Under the pieces are notes generated by a model. It saw only the letters and a list, made by a program, of their open reading frames with translations, was not told the DNA's origin and searched no databases. From an uncultured Collinsella sp. (lineage in GTDB: Bacteria; Actinomycetota; Coriobacteriia; Coriobacteriales; Coriobacteriaceae): a stretch of DNA of 20,631 bases. The DNA is taken from the NCBI GenBank assembly GCA_958438125.1, contig CAUBQN010000018.1, positions 1 to 20,631 of the forward strand, written 5' to 3'. Position 1 is the stretch's first letter, and each line of letters begins with the position of its first letter. Below, piece by piece: positions 8,472 to 14,782 of this stretch. Both the position numbers and the translations under genes were made by a program.

Positions 8472-9109
8472 GCGCCCCGGTTGCAGTTGCGGCTTGCCTG
8501 TGCGCTCTGAGTGTATTTGTCGCGACGGGTTTGGATCGGGCGGATGCACGCAAGATCGCAGAGGCCTGCAAGCGCGAGGCGGTGCTGGTCGCTGCCGCGG
8601 GTCGCTCGGTGGTCGATGCTCTGACCGCGCGAATGAAGGGCGCGGTTGGAGCGGGCAGCCCGGCGCGAGTGTCGCTCGGCGAAGTGTCCGAGATGATCGA
8701 TGTTGTGCGCTTGGGTCTTTCGGCCGGTCTTTCGTTTGATGCGGCGCTTGAGATTTTCTGCGCCAACCGCCGGTCAGTGCTGGCTCTTCGACTTGAGCGG
8801 GCCTGCATGGCGTGGCAGGTGGGCGTGGGCACGCGTGAGGACGAGTTGTTGGCCGCCGCGCGCGACCTGGACGTGCGAGCGCTCGAGACCTTTGCCATCA
8901 CGGTGGGACAGGCGCTCGCCCTGGGTGCCCCACTTGCCGAGACACTGGCCGCTCAAAGTCGCGAGATCCGTGCGGCTCATCGCGCCGCGGTCGAGCGCGA
9001 GATCGAGCGTGCGCCCATCAAGCTGCTGATTCCCACCGGCACACTCATCTTGCCGGCGTTGCTTCTGTCCATATTGGGCCCGCTGTTGGGAGCAGGCGGG
9101 ATGATGTAG
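8468..9109 (+). CDS. tadC: TadC, inner-membrane platform protein
   Basis: 213 aa, start ATG 8468 overlapping the tadB stop by 4 bases; the longer open frame upstream to 8330 only overlaps tadB. The layout is an N-terminal membrane segment (about 4-22), the core T2SS-F-like helices including EMIDVVRLGLSAGLSFDAALEIF and GQALALGAPLAETL, and a C-terminal membrane segment (PTGTLILPALLLSILGP). It is at the short end for TadC, but the core helices and both membrane ends are present. It is expected to pair with TadB in the pilus platform. It ends 10 nt before the flp start, whose ribosome site (AGGGAGGA) overlaps the tadC stop. Confidence 0.85.
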   Translation: MSAPVAVAACLCALSVFVATGLDRADARKIAEACKREAVLVAAAGRSVVDALTARMKGAVGAGSPARVSLGEVSEMIDVVRLGLSAGLSFDAALEIFCANRRSVLALRLERACMAWQVGVGTREDELLAAARDLDVRALETFAITVGQALALGAPLAETLAAQSREIRAAHRAAVEREIERAPIKLLIPTGTLILPALLLSILGPLLGAGGMM

Positions 9110-9119
9110 GGAGGAATAC

Positions 9120-9353
9120 ATGAACACGATGACTGACGTTGCTGGCAAGGTCTGGAGCTGGGCTGTTTGCCAGTCAATTCGCGCTCGCCAGCATGCCGGG
9201 GAGCTACTGCAGGAGGAGAGTGCGCAGGGCACCACCGAATACGCCATCTTGGTCGGCGTGCTCGTGGTGATCGCCATCATTGCCATTGTCGCATTTAAGG
9301 GCAAGGTCCAAGATCTATGGAACGCTATCAGCGAGGGCATCAACAGCCTGTAG
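9120..9353 (+). CDS. flp: Flp-family major pilin candidate
   Basis: 77 aa precursor with a very good ribosome site, AGGGAGGA. A long leader (about 35 residues) precedes AQGTTEYAILVGVLVVIAII, a class IVb/Flp N-terminus with the Glu-Tyr pair (E40, Y41) and a single hydrophobic helix. Then comes a short polar tail (KGKVQDLWNAISEGINSL). Cleavage after Ala35 would put Glu at +5, as in class IV pilins; cleavage after Gly37 would put it at +3. Position behind tadC and the strong ribosome site fit the most abundant subunit. The leader is longer than usual for Flp. Mature length would be about 42 residues. Confidence 0.88.
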   Translation: MNTMTDVAGKVWSWAVCQSIRARQHAGELLQEESAQGTTEYAILVGVLVVIAIIAIVAFKGKVQDLWNAISEGINSL

Positions 9354-9880
9354 AGGGCGAGCGCCCCATCGGGGTGCTGCTGGTGTTTGCTTGCCTGACC
9401 GTGGCGATAGCGGCGGTGCTTTGGGGGCTTAACGCCGCGCGGCGGCAGCGTCCTGGGGCCGCCTTCGATTCGGGCTCAGATTCGGCGGTGGCGTCTCAAA
9501 AAGATGAGATGCGAGATGCGGACGATTCGGATGTCGCTGTCACGGCGCAAACCTTTCTGCGGACGCTCGACAAGCGGTCTGGCACTGCGACGGATTCACC
9601 TGAGGACAACGCGATTGCGGTCCGGCTTGCATGGTCCGAGGACCGACCGATGACCGAGGCAGCGGCGGATATGTTACGCGCCTACCGCGAGGTGCCAACG
9701 GCCCAGCTCGCCCTGAGCGGCTATCTCGATATTAAGGGCAACGTATGGGGCGCCATCGTGCGCGATGGGCGCGGCTGGGTCGATATGGTGACGGTTGCCG
9801 CGGATGCTGGCGATGCTTCGTGTCGTCTGCGCGCCGTGCGTCTGGTCCCGCAAACAATAAGCTCAAAGGAGGGATCGTGA
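9317..9880 (+). CDS. Unrecognised single-pass membrane protein in the pilus operon
   Basis: 187 aa from ATG 9317, overlapping flp by 37 bases in another frame; a GTG at 9374 would start right at the membrane segment. I do not recognise the family. One membrane segment lies at about residues 18-40 (VLLVFACLTVAIAAVLWGLN), followed by basic residues and an acidic, Ser/Asp-rich linker. The compact C-terminal region (about 75-185) looks like a folded domain outside the membrane. It has a single Cys near the end. Position between the major pilin and a pilin-like peptide suggests a pilus accessory role, which is inference from context only. No pilin processing motif is visible. The start has only a weak ribosome site. 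Confidence 0.7.
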   Translation: MERYQRGHQQPVEGERPIGVLLVFACLTVAIAAVLWGLNAARRQRPGAAFDSGSDSAVASQKDEMRDADDSDVAVTAQTFLRTLDKRSGTATDSPEDNAIAVRLAWSEDRPMTEAAADMLRAYREVPTAQLALSGYLDIKGNVWGAIVRDGRGWVDMVTVAADAGDASCRLRAVRLVPQTISSKEGS

Positions 9881-9881
9881 A

Positions 9882-10100
9882 ATGCATGGCATTCTGCGTG
9901 AGGAATCTGCCCAGGCGACGGTCGAATACGCCATCGTCACGGTGGCGCTGTTATCGATCGTGCTGGCGATTGTGGGACTTTGGCGTGCTGGCACCGATGG
10001 ACGCTTGGCGGCGCTGGTTGAGCGGGCGGCATCCCATGGCGTTGCCTCGACGTCGGTTATCGACGCCGCTGCGGGCGCTAAGGACATCGCGTTGTATTGA
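9882..10100 (+). CDS. Second Flp-like pilin or minor pilin
   Basis: 72 aa, start ATG 9882 behind AAAGGAGGG (9865-9873). The short leader MHGILREESA is followed by QATVEYAIVTVALLSIVLAI, with Glu15 at +5 if cut after Ala10 and Tyr16 next to it, as in Flp pilins. One hydrophobic helix (about 17-34) and a soluble tail rich in Ala. It resembles the upstream flp product only around the processing site, so it is a separate minor subunit rather than a recent duplicate. Its 3' end overlaps the next gene by 65 bases. Confidence 0.78.
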   Translation: MHGILREESAQATVEYAIVTVALLSIVLAIVGLWRAGTDGRLAALVERAASHGVASTSVIDAAAGAKDIALY

Positions 10101-10572
10101 TATCGCGCGCGAGGACCGGGCGCAGTCTACGGTCGAGGCCGCTTTTTTGCTGCCGACGTTTCTGACGCTCATCCTTCTCGCACTGCAACCGGTGTGCCTG
10201 CTTTATGCGCGCGCGGTCATGGAGTCTGCCGCCGCCGAGACCGCGCGGCTCATGACCACGACGACGGCGGAGGACGACGATCTTAAGGAGTTCACCCTCC
10301 GCCGGCTTGCCGCAGTGCCCAACGTTTCGATCTTTCATGCCGGCGGGCCGCTGTCGTGGGATGTCGAGCTTAGCCGGGCCGATGCGGGCGGCGTCTCGTC
10401 CGTGTCCGTTTCCGGCGAGGTCAAGCCGTTGCCTGTGATCGGTGCGTTTGCGCAGGTTATGGGTGGTACCGCCGAGGGCGGCTACGTTGAGCTCAAGGTC
10501 GATGTCTCGTATCAATCACGTCCCGAATGGCTGGAGGGAGATTATGATTCGTGGATTGCTGCATGGGATTAA
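10036..10572 (+). CDS. TadE-like minor pilin (first)
   Basis: 178 aa from ATG 10036, chosen because it is the nearest ATG upstream of the processing motif; TTG 10042 and CTG 10069 are alternatives. The leader of about 29 residues is strongly basic and leads to AQSTVEAAFLLPTFLTLILL, the TadE pattern with Glu34 at +5. The following YARAVMESAAAETARL is typical of the TadE helix. The C-terminal part is a beta-rich pseudopilin-like domain. TadE proteins are processed pseudopilins needed for Flp pilus assembly. The gene overlaps the preceding one by 65 bases and the following one by 29, in different frames. Confidence 0.75.
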   Translation: MALPRRRLSTPLRALRTSRCIDIAREDRAQSTVEAAFLLPTFLTLILLALQPVCLLYARAVMESAAAETARLMTTTTAEDDDLKEFTLRRLAAVPNVSIFHAGGPLSWDVELSRADAGGVSSVSVSGEVKPLPVIGAFAQVMGGTAEGGYVELKVDVSYQSRPEWLEGDYDSWIAAWD

Positions 10573-12697
10573 GCGTTTCTGGTCTAGACGCGTTTTGACG
10601 CGCCGTCCGAGCTGCCATCGCAAGCGAGGCGGCTTTATGGGTCGAGCCGGTATCGACCTGTTTATCGAAGACGGTGCCTACACCACGCTTTCCTCTGCGG
10701 TGGTCATCTTGGTGGTGCTCACGCTGCTGTTTTCGTCGACGGCGGCGATATGGAGCATGTCGCGCGCGGGGGACACCCAGGTGGCTGCCGATAGCGGCGC
10801 GCTGGCAGGCGCCAATGTGGTGTCGTCCTATCACACGGCTGCCACGGTGGTGGATGCGAGCATTTTGAGTTTGGGCCTAGCGGGGTTTGCCACGATCGGG
10901 ACGGGCCTGGTCGCCATCCTCATCCCGGGTGCCGAACCAGTTGCCGGCAATATGGTCGACACCGGGATTGAGATCATTAAAACGCGCAACAAGTTTGCCA
11001 AAAGCGCATCGGAAGGCTTACAGAAAATCGAGACGGCTCTGCCGTATCTGATCGCCGCGCGTGCCACGCAGGCGGTGTCGGCGCAGGATACCGATAGTGT
11101 GACCTATACCGGTACGGCGCTTGCCGTGCCCAAGACATCCGAGTCGGACTTCGCTGCGCTCGAGGGGTCCGAGATCTCGACCGATGCCATTAAAGGCACA
11201 TCAGATGATTTAGAGCGTGCGGCCGAGGAACTGCGGAAGGCCTCGGAGGAGACGGCGAAGGCTAAAGAGCGCGCTTGGCTGGCGGATTGTGGCGGGTCGG
11301 ACGAGAGTTCGATTGGCAAGTACTCGTGTATGTGGGAGCGTGCGAAAAAACTAGCAGAACTATCTGACAGCCAGAACCGTCATGAAAAGTCGAGCATCAC
11401 ATGGGAGCCGCAAATAGCGCTCAATCGCGCGAAAACCTATTACCGACAGCGCTTGGCGAATGAAAAACCTCAGGGATCGAGCGTCGAGATGAAAGCGCAG
11501 TCAGCCGCTCGAAAAGCGTTCTATGCCTATGCGATTGAAGAGGTCGATCGAGCATACATAAAAGATGATGGCGAACGGTTTTCTGCCTATATCCCACTAT
11601 TGCCGCGTGTCCCAAACGAGGTGCGGCCGACCGAACTTTACACCGATGCCGCATGGCCTGTAAGCAACAACGACGGCAGAACATACCTGCATTATGGAGT
11701 CGAATGCCCCGTCTATCAGAAAGGGACTCCGAGTGGGCTGGCATCTGTTGCTGATTATGATGGTCGTGATACATGCGAAGCGTGCGGCTTCGGCGTGGTT
11801 ACGCTTGGAAGCGCCCTAATGCCGCCATCGTTCATCGAAAACGGCTTCGAGTACCACTTTGACAAGTTCAAAGAGGCTCTGGAAGACTACGTCGAATGCC
11901 GCAACAAAGAGCTCGAGCTCGAGCGTCAGACCGAAGACGAGGCCGATCGTGCGGGCAATACGTTTGACCAGGCCATCAAGGAGCTTTCGGGCGAGCGCCC
12001 GCGTATCGCTCCGCCCGGTCGCAACGGCGTGGTCGCCTTTGCGGTTTCGGGTGCCATCTCGAGCCCCGATGAGCTCAACTCTTCGTTTAACACGGCAGTC
12101 AGGCTTGGCGATCGCGGTGCTATCTCTGCCGCGGTGTTGGCGCCCGATGAGGCGACGGCGCAAAACAACGTGCTTTCGCGATTTTTCTCGACATTGAAGG
12201 AACGCTCGGGCGGCGTTGCCGGCGTGCTCGACGGCGTCATGGATGTTTGGGGACGGCTGCTCGTAGGATACGGTGATATCCAAGGTTCGGCCGACGAACT
12301 TATGGACGAGATGATTAAAGGCCTAGGAGGGGGCAGCGGCGCGTTGGGCTCCATCGCATCGTGGCTCGGCGATACCGTTTCGGCGTCCGTGGCGGCGCTG
12401 GGTTTGGAACCGTGCGACTTGCGCCTGCGAAAGCCGGTGCTGACCGATTCCGCCAATGTCATTAAGAGTCCGGGGTCTGACATTGCGGGTCTCTCTCAAG
12501 CGCAAGACAAACTGCGAAGTATTCCGTTGGGCGTGACCGATCCCAAGGCGCTTTGCGAGGCGTTGGAATATCAAGTCGAACGCACCATTAGCGGCACGGT
12601 GTTCACACTTGCGGAGATTCCTCTGCCCGGCGGCGGCTCCATCCCGCTCACCGTCGATGTCGCCACGCTGGTTGGCGCTCTGGGCGGTGGGTCGTAA
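10544..12697 (+). CDS. Large TadG-like pilus-associated surface protein
   Basis: 717 aa from ATG 10544 (GGAGGGAG at 10533-10540); ATG 10637 is an alternative. A basic N-terminus precedes one strong membrane helix (about residues 47-72). Then comes DTQVAADSGALAGANV, the TadG/TadE-G signature usually seen as QxAADAAALAGA. A second hydrophobic stretch follows (about 105-140), then a charged coiled-coil-like segment (about 215-247). The middle carries scattered Cys pairs (for example C-E-A-C), and the C-terminal half is Ala/Gly-rich. It is much larger than a TadE and probably exposed on the cell surface. DNA in the middle (about 11290-11900) is clearly poorer in G+C than both flanks. Tip or adhesive function is inference. 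Confidence 0.72.
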   Translation: MIRGLLHGIKRFWSRRVLTRRPSCHRKRGGFMGRAGIDLFIEDGAYTTLSSAVVILVVLTLLFSSTAAIWSMSRAGDTQVAADSGALAGANVVSSYHTAATVVDASILSLGLAGFATIGTGLVAILIPGAEPVAGNMVDTGIEIIKTRNKFAKSASEGLQKIETALPYLIAARATQAVSAQDTDSVTYTGTALAVPKTSESDFAALEGSEISTDAIKGTSDDLERAAEELRKASEETAKAKERAWLADCGGSDESSIGKYSCMWERAKKLAELSDSQNRHEKSSITWEPQIALNRAKTYYRQRLANEKPQGSSVEMKAQSAARKAFYAYAIEEVDRAYIKDDGERFSAYIPLLPRVPNEVRPTELYTDAAWPVSNNDGRTYLHYGVECPVYQKGTPSGLASVADYDGRDTCEACGFGVVTLGSALMPPSFIENGFEYHFDKFKEALEDYVECRNKELELERQTEDEADRAGNTFDQAIKELSGERPRIAPPGRNGVVAFAVSGAISSPDELNSSFNTAVRLGDRGAISAAVLAPDEATAQNNVLSRFFSTLKERSGGVAGVLDGVMDVWGRLLVGYGDIQGSADELMDEMIKGLGGGSGALGSIASWLGDTVSASVAALGLEPCDLRLRKPVLTDSANVIKSPGSDIAGLSQAQDKLRSIPLGVTDPKALCEALEYQVERTISGTVFTLAEIPLPGGGSIPLTVDVATLVGALGGGS

Positions 12698-13173
12698 TGA
12701 GTATCCGCATGCGTCTGCGCGAGGAGCGCGCCCAAGCGACGGTTGAGATGGCAGTGGTTACGCCCGTTTTGCTGGTGCTGGCACTCATCGTGTACAACGT
12801 CATGGTCTTTGCCAGCGCTGTCGCGCGCTTCGACCGCGTGGTGCCCGACATCGTGTTGGCGCACGCTGTGGCACCGGGCGGGGAGGGTGACGAGAACTCT
12901 GCCGATGCCTCGGCGACGGTTCAGACTCAAATTCTGAATGCCATGGAAGGCTATGACTTGCAGATCGAAGTGTCGAGCGAGCAAGGCGCGAAGGCATCGG
13001 ATGGTGGCCTGCTCTCCCTATCCGGTACGTTTAGGACCTACACCTGCACCATGCACTATGAGCCGTGGCCGACTTCTCTCAGCATCGCTGGCGTTCCGCT
13101 GGGGGCGCCGACAACGTTGTCGCACGAGCGTGCGGTGACGGTCGATCCGTGGCGTCCGGGGGTGGTCATGTGA
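12697..13173 (+). CDS. TadE-like minor pilin (second)
   Basis: 158 aa, ATG 12697 overlapping the previous stop by one base (TAATG). The leader MSIRMRLREERA leads to QATVEMAVVTPVLLVLALIV, with Glu17 at +5 if cut after Ala12. A single N-terminal helix is followed by a soluble domain with one Cys and a C-terminus ending WRPGVVM. This is the TadE/pseudopilin layout. It differs in sequence from the TadE-like protein at 10036, so the operon encodes at least two minor pilins of this class. It overlaps the next gene by 4 bases (GTGA). Confidence 0.75.
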   Translation: MSIRMRLREERAQATVEMAVVTPVLLVLALIVYNVMVFASAVARFDRVVPDIVLAHAVAPGGEGDENSADASATVQTQILNAMEGYDLQIEVSSEQGAKASDGGLLSLSGTFRTYTCTMHYEPWPTSLSIAGVPLGAPTTLSHERAVTVDPWRPGVVM

Positions 13174-13529
13174 CCGCGGTCTCGTCCTACATCGTCTACG
13201 CGCGGGCACTCAATAGGCTGGGTTGGACGCCGGCCGAGTTTGTGGTGGCGGAGTCGTTTGTCGTGCGCCTGCGCGGCATGCTGGGACGGCGTCCGGTTGC
13301 CGCCAACGGCCTGCCGCTCGTCATGGCGTTTCCACGCTGCTCTTCGGTCCATACGTGTTTTATGGCCTATCCCATCGACATCGCCTTCATCACTCGCGAC
13401 GGCAATATCCTCGCGCGCTACGAAAACGTCCGTCCTTGGCACATGTGTTCCTGTCCCGGTGCCTGGGCGGTATTGGAACGCCCTTCAATCCTCGCTACAC
13501 CTCCCGCCCTCCAACAAGCGCCGGCGTAA
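13170..13529 (+). CDS. DUF192 family protein at the end of the pilus operon
   Basis: 119 aa from GTG 13170, set by the 4-base overlap with the upstream stop. The FVVRLRGMLGRRP segment followed by HTCFMAYPIDIAFITRDGNI and later RPW is the DUF192 core: R-G-M/L-x-x-R, then a Met-containing strand, then P-I-D-I-A-F. The family fold is a small beta barrel of unknown biochemical role. DUF192 proteins usually carry a signal peptide; none is visible here, so this one is probably cytosolic. The coupled position suggests that it belongs functionally to the pilus locus. No terminator is seen after it. Confidence 0.78.
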   Translation: MTAVSSYIVYARALNRLGWTPAEFVVAESFVVRLRGMLGRRPVAANGLPLVMAFPRCSSVHTCFMAYPIDIAFITRDGNILARYENVRPWHMCSCPGAWAVLERPSILATPPALQQAPA

Positions 13530-13533
13530 GAGA

Positions 13534-13562
13534 TTGACGACGGCGGACTTTCGTCATACGAA
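13534..13562 (+). promoter_or_regulatory. Candidate promoter of the toxin-antitoxin pair
   Basis: TTGACG (13534-13539), 17-bp spacer, TACGAA (13557-13562), in the gap between the DUF192 gene and the toxin-like gene. The -35 is good, the -10 fair. A palindrome overlaps the -10. Confidence 0.45.
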
Positions 13563-13563
13563 A
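13549..13563. promoter_or_regulatory. Palindromic operator candidate
   Basis: TTTCGT-CAT-ACGAAA, a perfect 6-bp inverted repeat with a 3-base centre, lying across the candidate -10 box. Ribbon-helix-helix antitoxins commonly bind such palindromes to repress their own operon, and one is encoded just downstream. Confidence 0.45.
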
Positions 13564-13592
13564 TTGGGTAAGATGGAGGAGAAGATGCATGG

Positions 13593-13856
13593 ATGTTGAG
13601 ATCCATCCGAACGCCAAAAAAACACTTGACGGAAAAGCAGGTGCTTGGTGCCTGGTTCGCGGTTACTGAGTGCATTCGCCGCGAGTCGGAGGACGAGCCG
13701 CCGAGATGGCTTGCCATTGGATGGCTTCCAGATGGTCGAAGTGTGGAACTTGTTGCGGTCGAGCTTGTCCGTGGGTGGCTTATCATTCATGCCTTGTCTC
13801 CAGTCCAGAAGAAATTTTGGCAGGAGATTGAACAGGCTCGGCAAAGGGGTCGATGA
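13593..13856 (+). CDS. Toxin-like protein with a frame-disrupted 5' end
   Basis: The open frame from ATG 13593 gives 87 aa. However, the natural start appears to be ATG 13589, 9 nt after GGAGG (13575-13579), reading MDVEIHPNAKK before it runs out of frame. Removing one A from the seven-A tract (13616-13622) joins that start to the downstream frame and gives an 88-aa protein, MDVEIHPNAKKHLTEKQVLG onward. The body contains RWLAIGWLPDGRSVELVAVE and GWLIIHALSPVQKKFW. The layout recalls small RelE/BrnT-like toxins, but the family is not certain. It overlaps the antitoxin gene by 4 bases (ATGA). It may be inactivated, phase-variable, expressed with an altered N-terminus from 13593, or a sequencing error. 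Confidence 0.6.
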   Translation: MLRSIRTPKKHLTEKQVLGAWFAVTECIRRESEDEPPRWLAIGWLPDGRSVELVAVELVRGWLIIHALSPVQKKFWQEIEQARQRGR

Positions 13857-14140
13857 TGGGCAAGACGTATACGGCCGCTAATGGTCAGGTTGTAACGGAT
13901 GAAATGATTGACGCGTGGTGCGAGTCGTACGAGCGCGGAGAGTTTCCGGATGGCGAACACACCGTTGGCGGAATCGTGCATGGACGGCCTCCACTCTCAG
14001 GTGAGGGAACGGCAACGCTATCGGTCAAGATTCCTCTGGGAATGAAGGAGGCTATTCGTCGACGGGCGGCTGCCGAGGGGATGACGCCAAGTGAGTTTGC
14101 CCGTGCGGCCCTGAGTGAAAAACTTCTTGCGGCCGGTTGA
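13853..14140 (+). CDS. Ribbon-helix-helix (CopG-type) antitoxin
   Basis: 95 aa from ATG 13853, or 94 from ATG 13856, with AGGGG upstream. The C-terminal 45 residues (TATLSVKIPLGMKEAIRRRA then GMTPSEFARAALSEKLL) are a ribbon-helix-helix DNA-binding domain: a short beta strand followed by two helices. The N-terminal half, with TDEMIDAWCESYERGEFP and HGRPPLS, is the likely toxin-binding part. In type II systems the antitoxin both binds the toxin and represses the operon; the palindrome at 13549-13563 would be its site. It is translated in overlap with the toxin-like gene. The toxin is first and the antitoxin second, the reverse of the common order but usual for BrnTA and HigBA. Confidence 0.75.
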   Translation: MMGKTYTAANGQVVTDEMIDAWCESYERGEFPDGEHTVGGIVHGRPPLSGEGTATLSVKIPLGMKEAIRRRAAAEGMTPSEFARAALSEKLLAAG

Positions 14141-14164
14141 TGCTTCTGACGTGCCGTTCTATAG

Positions 14165-14207
14165 GAGCGAGATCGTGGCCGATGTCGCGCTCAAAAACTT
14201 TTTTAAA
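14165..14207 (+). terminator. Weak terminator candidate after the antitoxin gene
   Basis: GAGCG (14165-14169) pairs with CGCTC (14188-14192), with an inner ATCG/CGAT helix. AAAAAC follows, then six T at about 14199-14204. The T-run is displaced by several bases, so efficiency is doubtful. Confidence 0.3.
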
Positions 14208-14215
14208 ATTCTCGG

Positions 14216-14243
14216 TTGACCGGAGCGCGTCCTTGGTTATACT
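14216..14243 (+). promoter_or_regulatory. Promoter of tRNA-Phe
   Basis: TTGACC (14216-14221), 16-bp spacer, TATACT (14238-14243), ending 32 nt before the tRNA. This is the best sigma-70-type promoter in the window. Confidence 0.8.
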
Positions 14244-14275
14244 AGTCAAGCCTTGAAACAAGGCACACCTCAAAT

Positions 14276-14330
<55 letters not shown>

Positions 14331-14348
<18 letters not shown>

Positions 14349-14392
14349 CCTTGAATTGACTAGGACCTCTGCAAAGGGGTCCTTTTCTTTTA
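14331..14392 (+). repeat. tRNA-Phe tail repeat, copy 1
   Basis: 62 nt comprising the last 18 nt of tRNA-Phe, the trailer and its terminator. It is repeated directly at 14517-14578 with 61 of 62 bases identical; the only difference is C14366 against T14552. Confidence 0.95.
14362..14391 (+). terminator. Terminator of tRNA-Phe
   Basis: AGGACC (14362-14367) pairs with GGTCCT (14378-14383), followed by TTTTCTTTT. The second copy at 14548-14577 has a T-G wobble in place of one C-G pair and should still fold. Confidence 0.8.
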
Positions 14393-14516
14393 TGTGGCCC
14401 CCACACGGAATCGAACCCCGTGAGGGCGCGGAGCTGAGTAAACGCGTGAGCGTTTGCCAGCGGAGCTCGCAAGGCGCGGAAGCGCCGCAGCGGTCCGCAC
14501 GCGCGGAGCGCGGGCG
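14393..14516. repeat. Hairpin-rich insert between the tRNA-Phe tail copies
   Basis: 124 nt without a convincing gene. In order: a GTGG-CC-CCCAC-type near-palindrome (14394-14403); an inverted copy of the tRNA-Phe T-loop, GGAATCGAACCCC (14407-14419), complementary to 14325-14337 and framed by its own stem CACGG/CCGTG; the hairpin AAACGC-GTGA-GCGTTT (14440-14455); and several GC-rich hairpins with GCGGAGC and GCGC-GGAA-GCGC. The order of parts matches the insert after tRNA-Leu at 20443-20576. Confidence 0.8.
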
Positions 14517-14578
14517 CGATTCCCTTCCCCGCCACCTTGAATTGACTAGGATCTCTGCAAAGGGGTCCTTTTCTTTTA
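14517..14578 (+). repeat. tRNA-Phe tail repeat, copy 2
   Basis: Direct repeat of 14331-14392 at an offset of 186 nt, 61 of 62 identical. It contains only the 3' edge of the T-arm, the acceptor 3' strand and a second terminator hairpin (14548-14577). It is not a tRNA gene. The one substitution turns a C-G pair of the terminator stem into T-G, so structure is kept. Confidence 0.95.
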
Positions 14579-14599
14579 CCGAGGGCTCCTGCGGAAACT

Positions 14600-14631
14600 G
14601 CATCCCGGAATAAAGCCTCAAAGCGGGATGC
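14600..14631. repeat. Inverted repeat upstream of the GH5-like gene
   Basis: GCATCCCG (14600-14607) and CGGGATGC (14624-14631) form a perfect 8-bp stem around a 16-nt loop. No T-run follows. It could be an operator or part of a leader. From here to the next start (14632-14782) I see only a -10-like box. Confidence 0.4.
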
Positions 14632-14711
14632 GCGGGTTCCGTCTGCCCGGACATTCCTTCCACTTTTGCGCCACTTTGTAGACCGTTCGGTCGCCTGTCC
14701 GCACGCGCGGG

Positions 14712-14717
14712 TATACT
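14712..14717 (+). promoter_or_regulatory. Candidate -10 box of the GH5-like gene
   Basis: TATACT at 14712-14717, 65 nt before the start codon. No clear -35 lies at normal spacing; TTCGGT at 14686-14691 is 20 bp away. Confidence 0.35.
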
Positions 14718-14782
14718 CAAAACGATACTTTTCCTATGCAATACGATGCAGGTTCGACCTGCGCGATTCGAAGGGGGCCGTG

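Noticed and set aside
13612..13622. Programmed -1 ribosomal frameshift on the A7 tract of the toxin gene
   Set aside because: Joining the frames needs a +1 (or -2) shift; a dnaX-like -1 slip would lead into the wrong frame.
14517..14578. A second tRNA-Phe gene
   Set aside because: Only the 3' edge of the T-arm and the acceptor 3' strand are present; no D-arm, anticodon arm or acceptor 5' strand lies upstream.
14393..14578. CRISPR array or classic integrated element at the tRNA-Phe locus
   Set aside because: There are only two repeats, no regular spacers and no cas, integrase or excisionase gene; the insert is too short to encode one.
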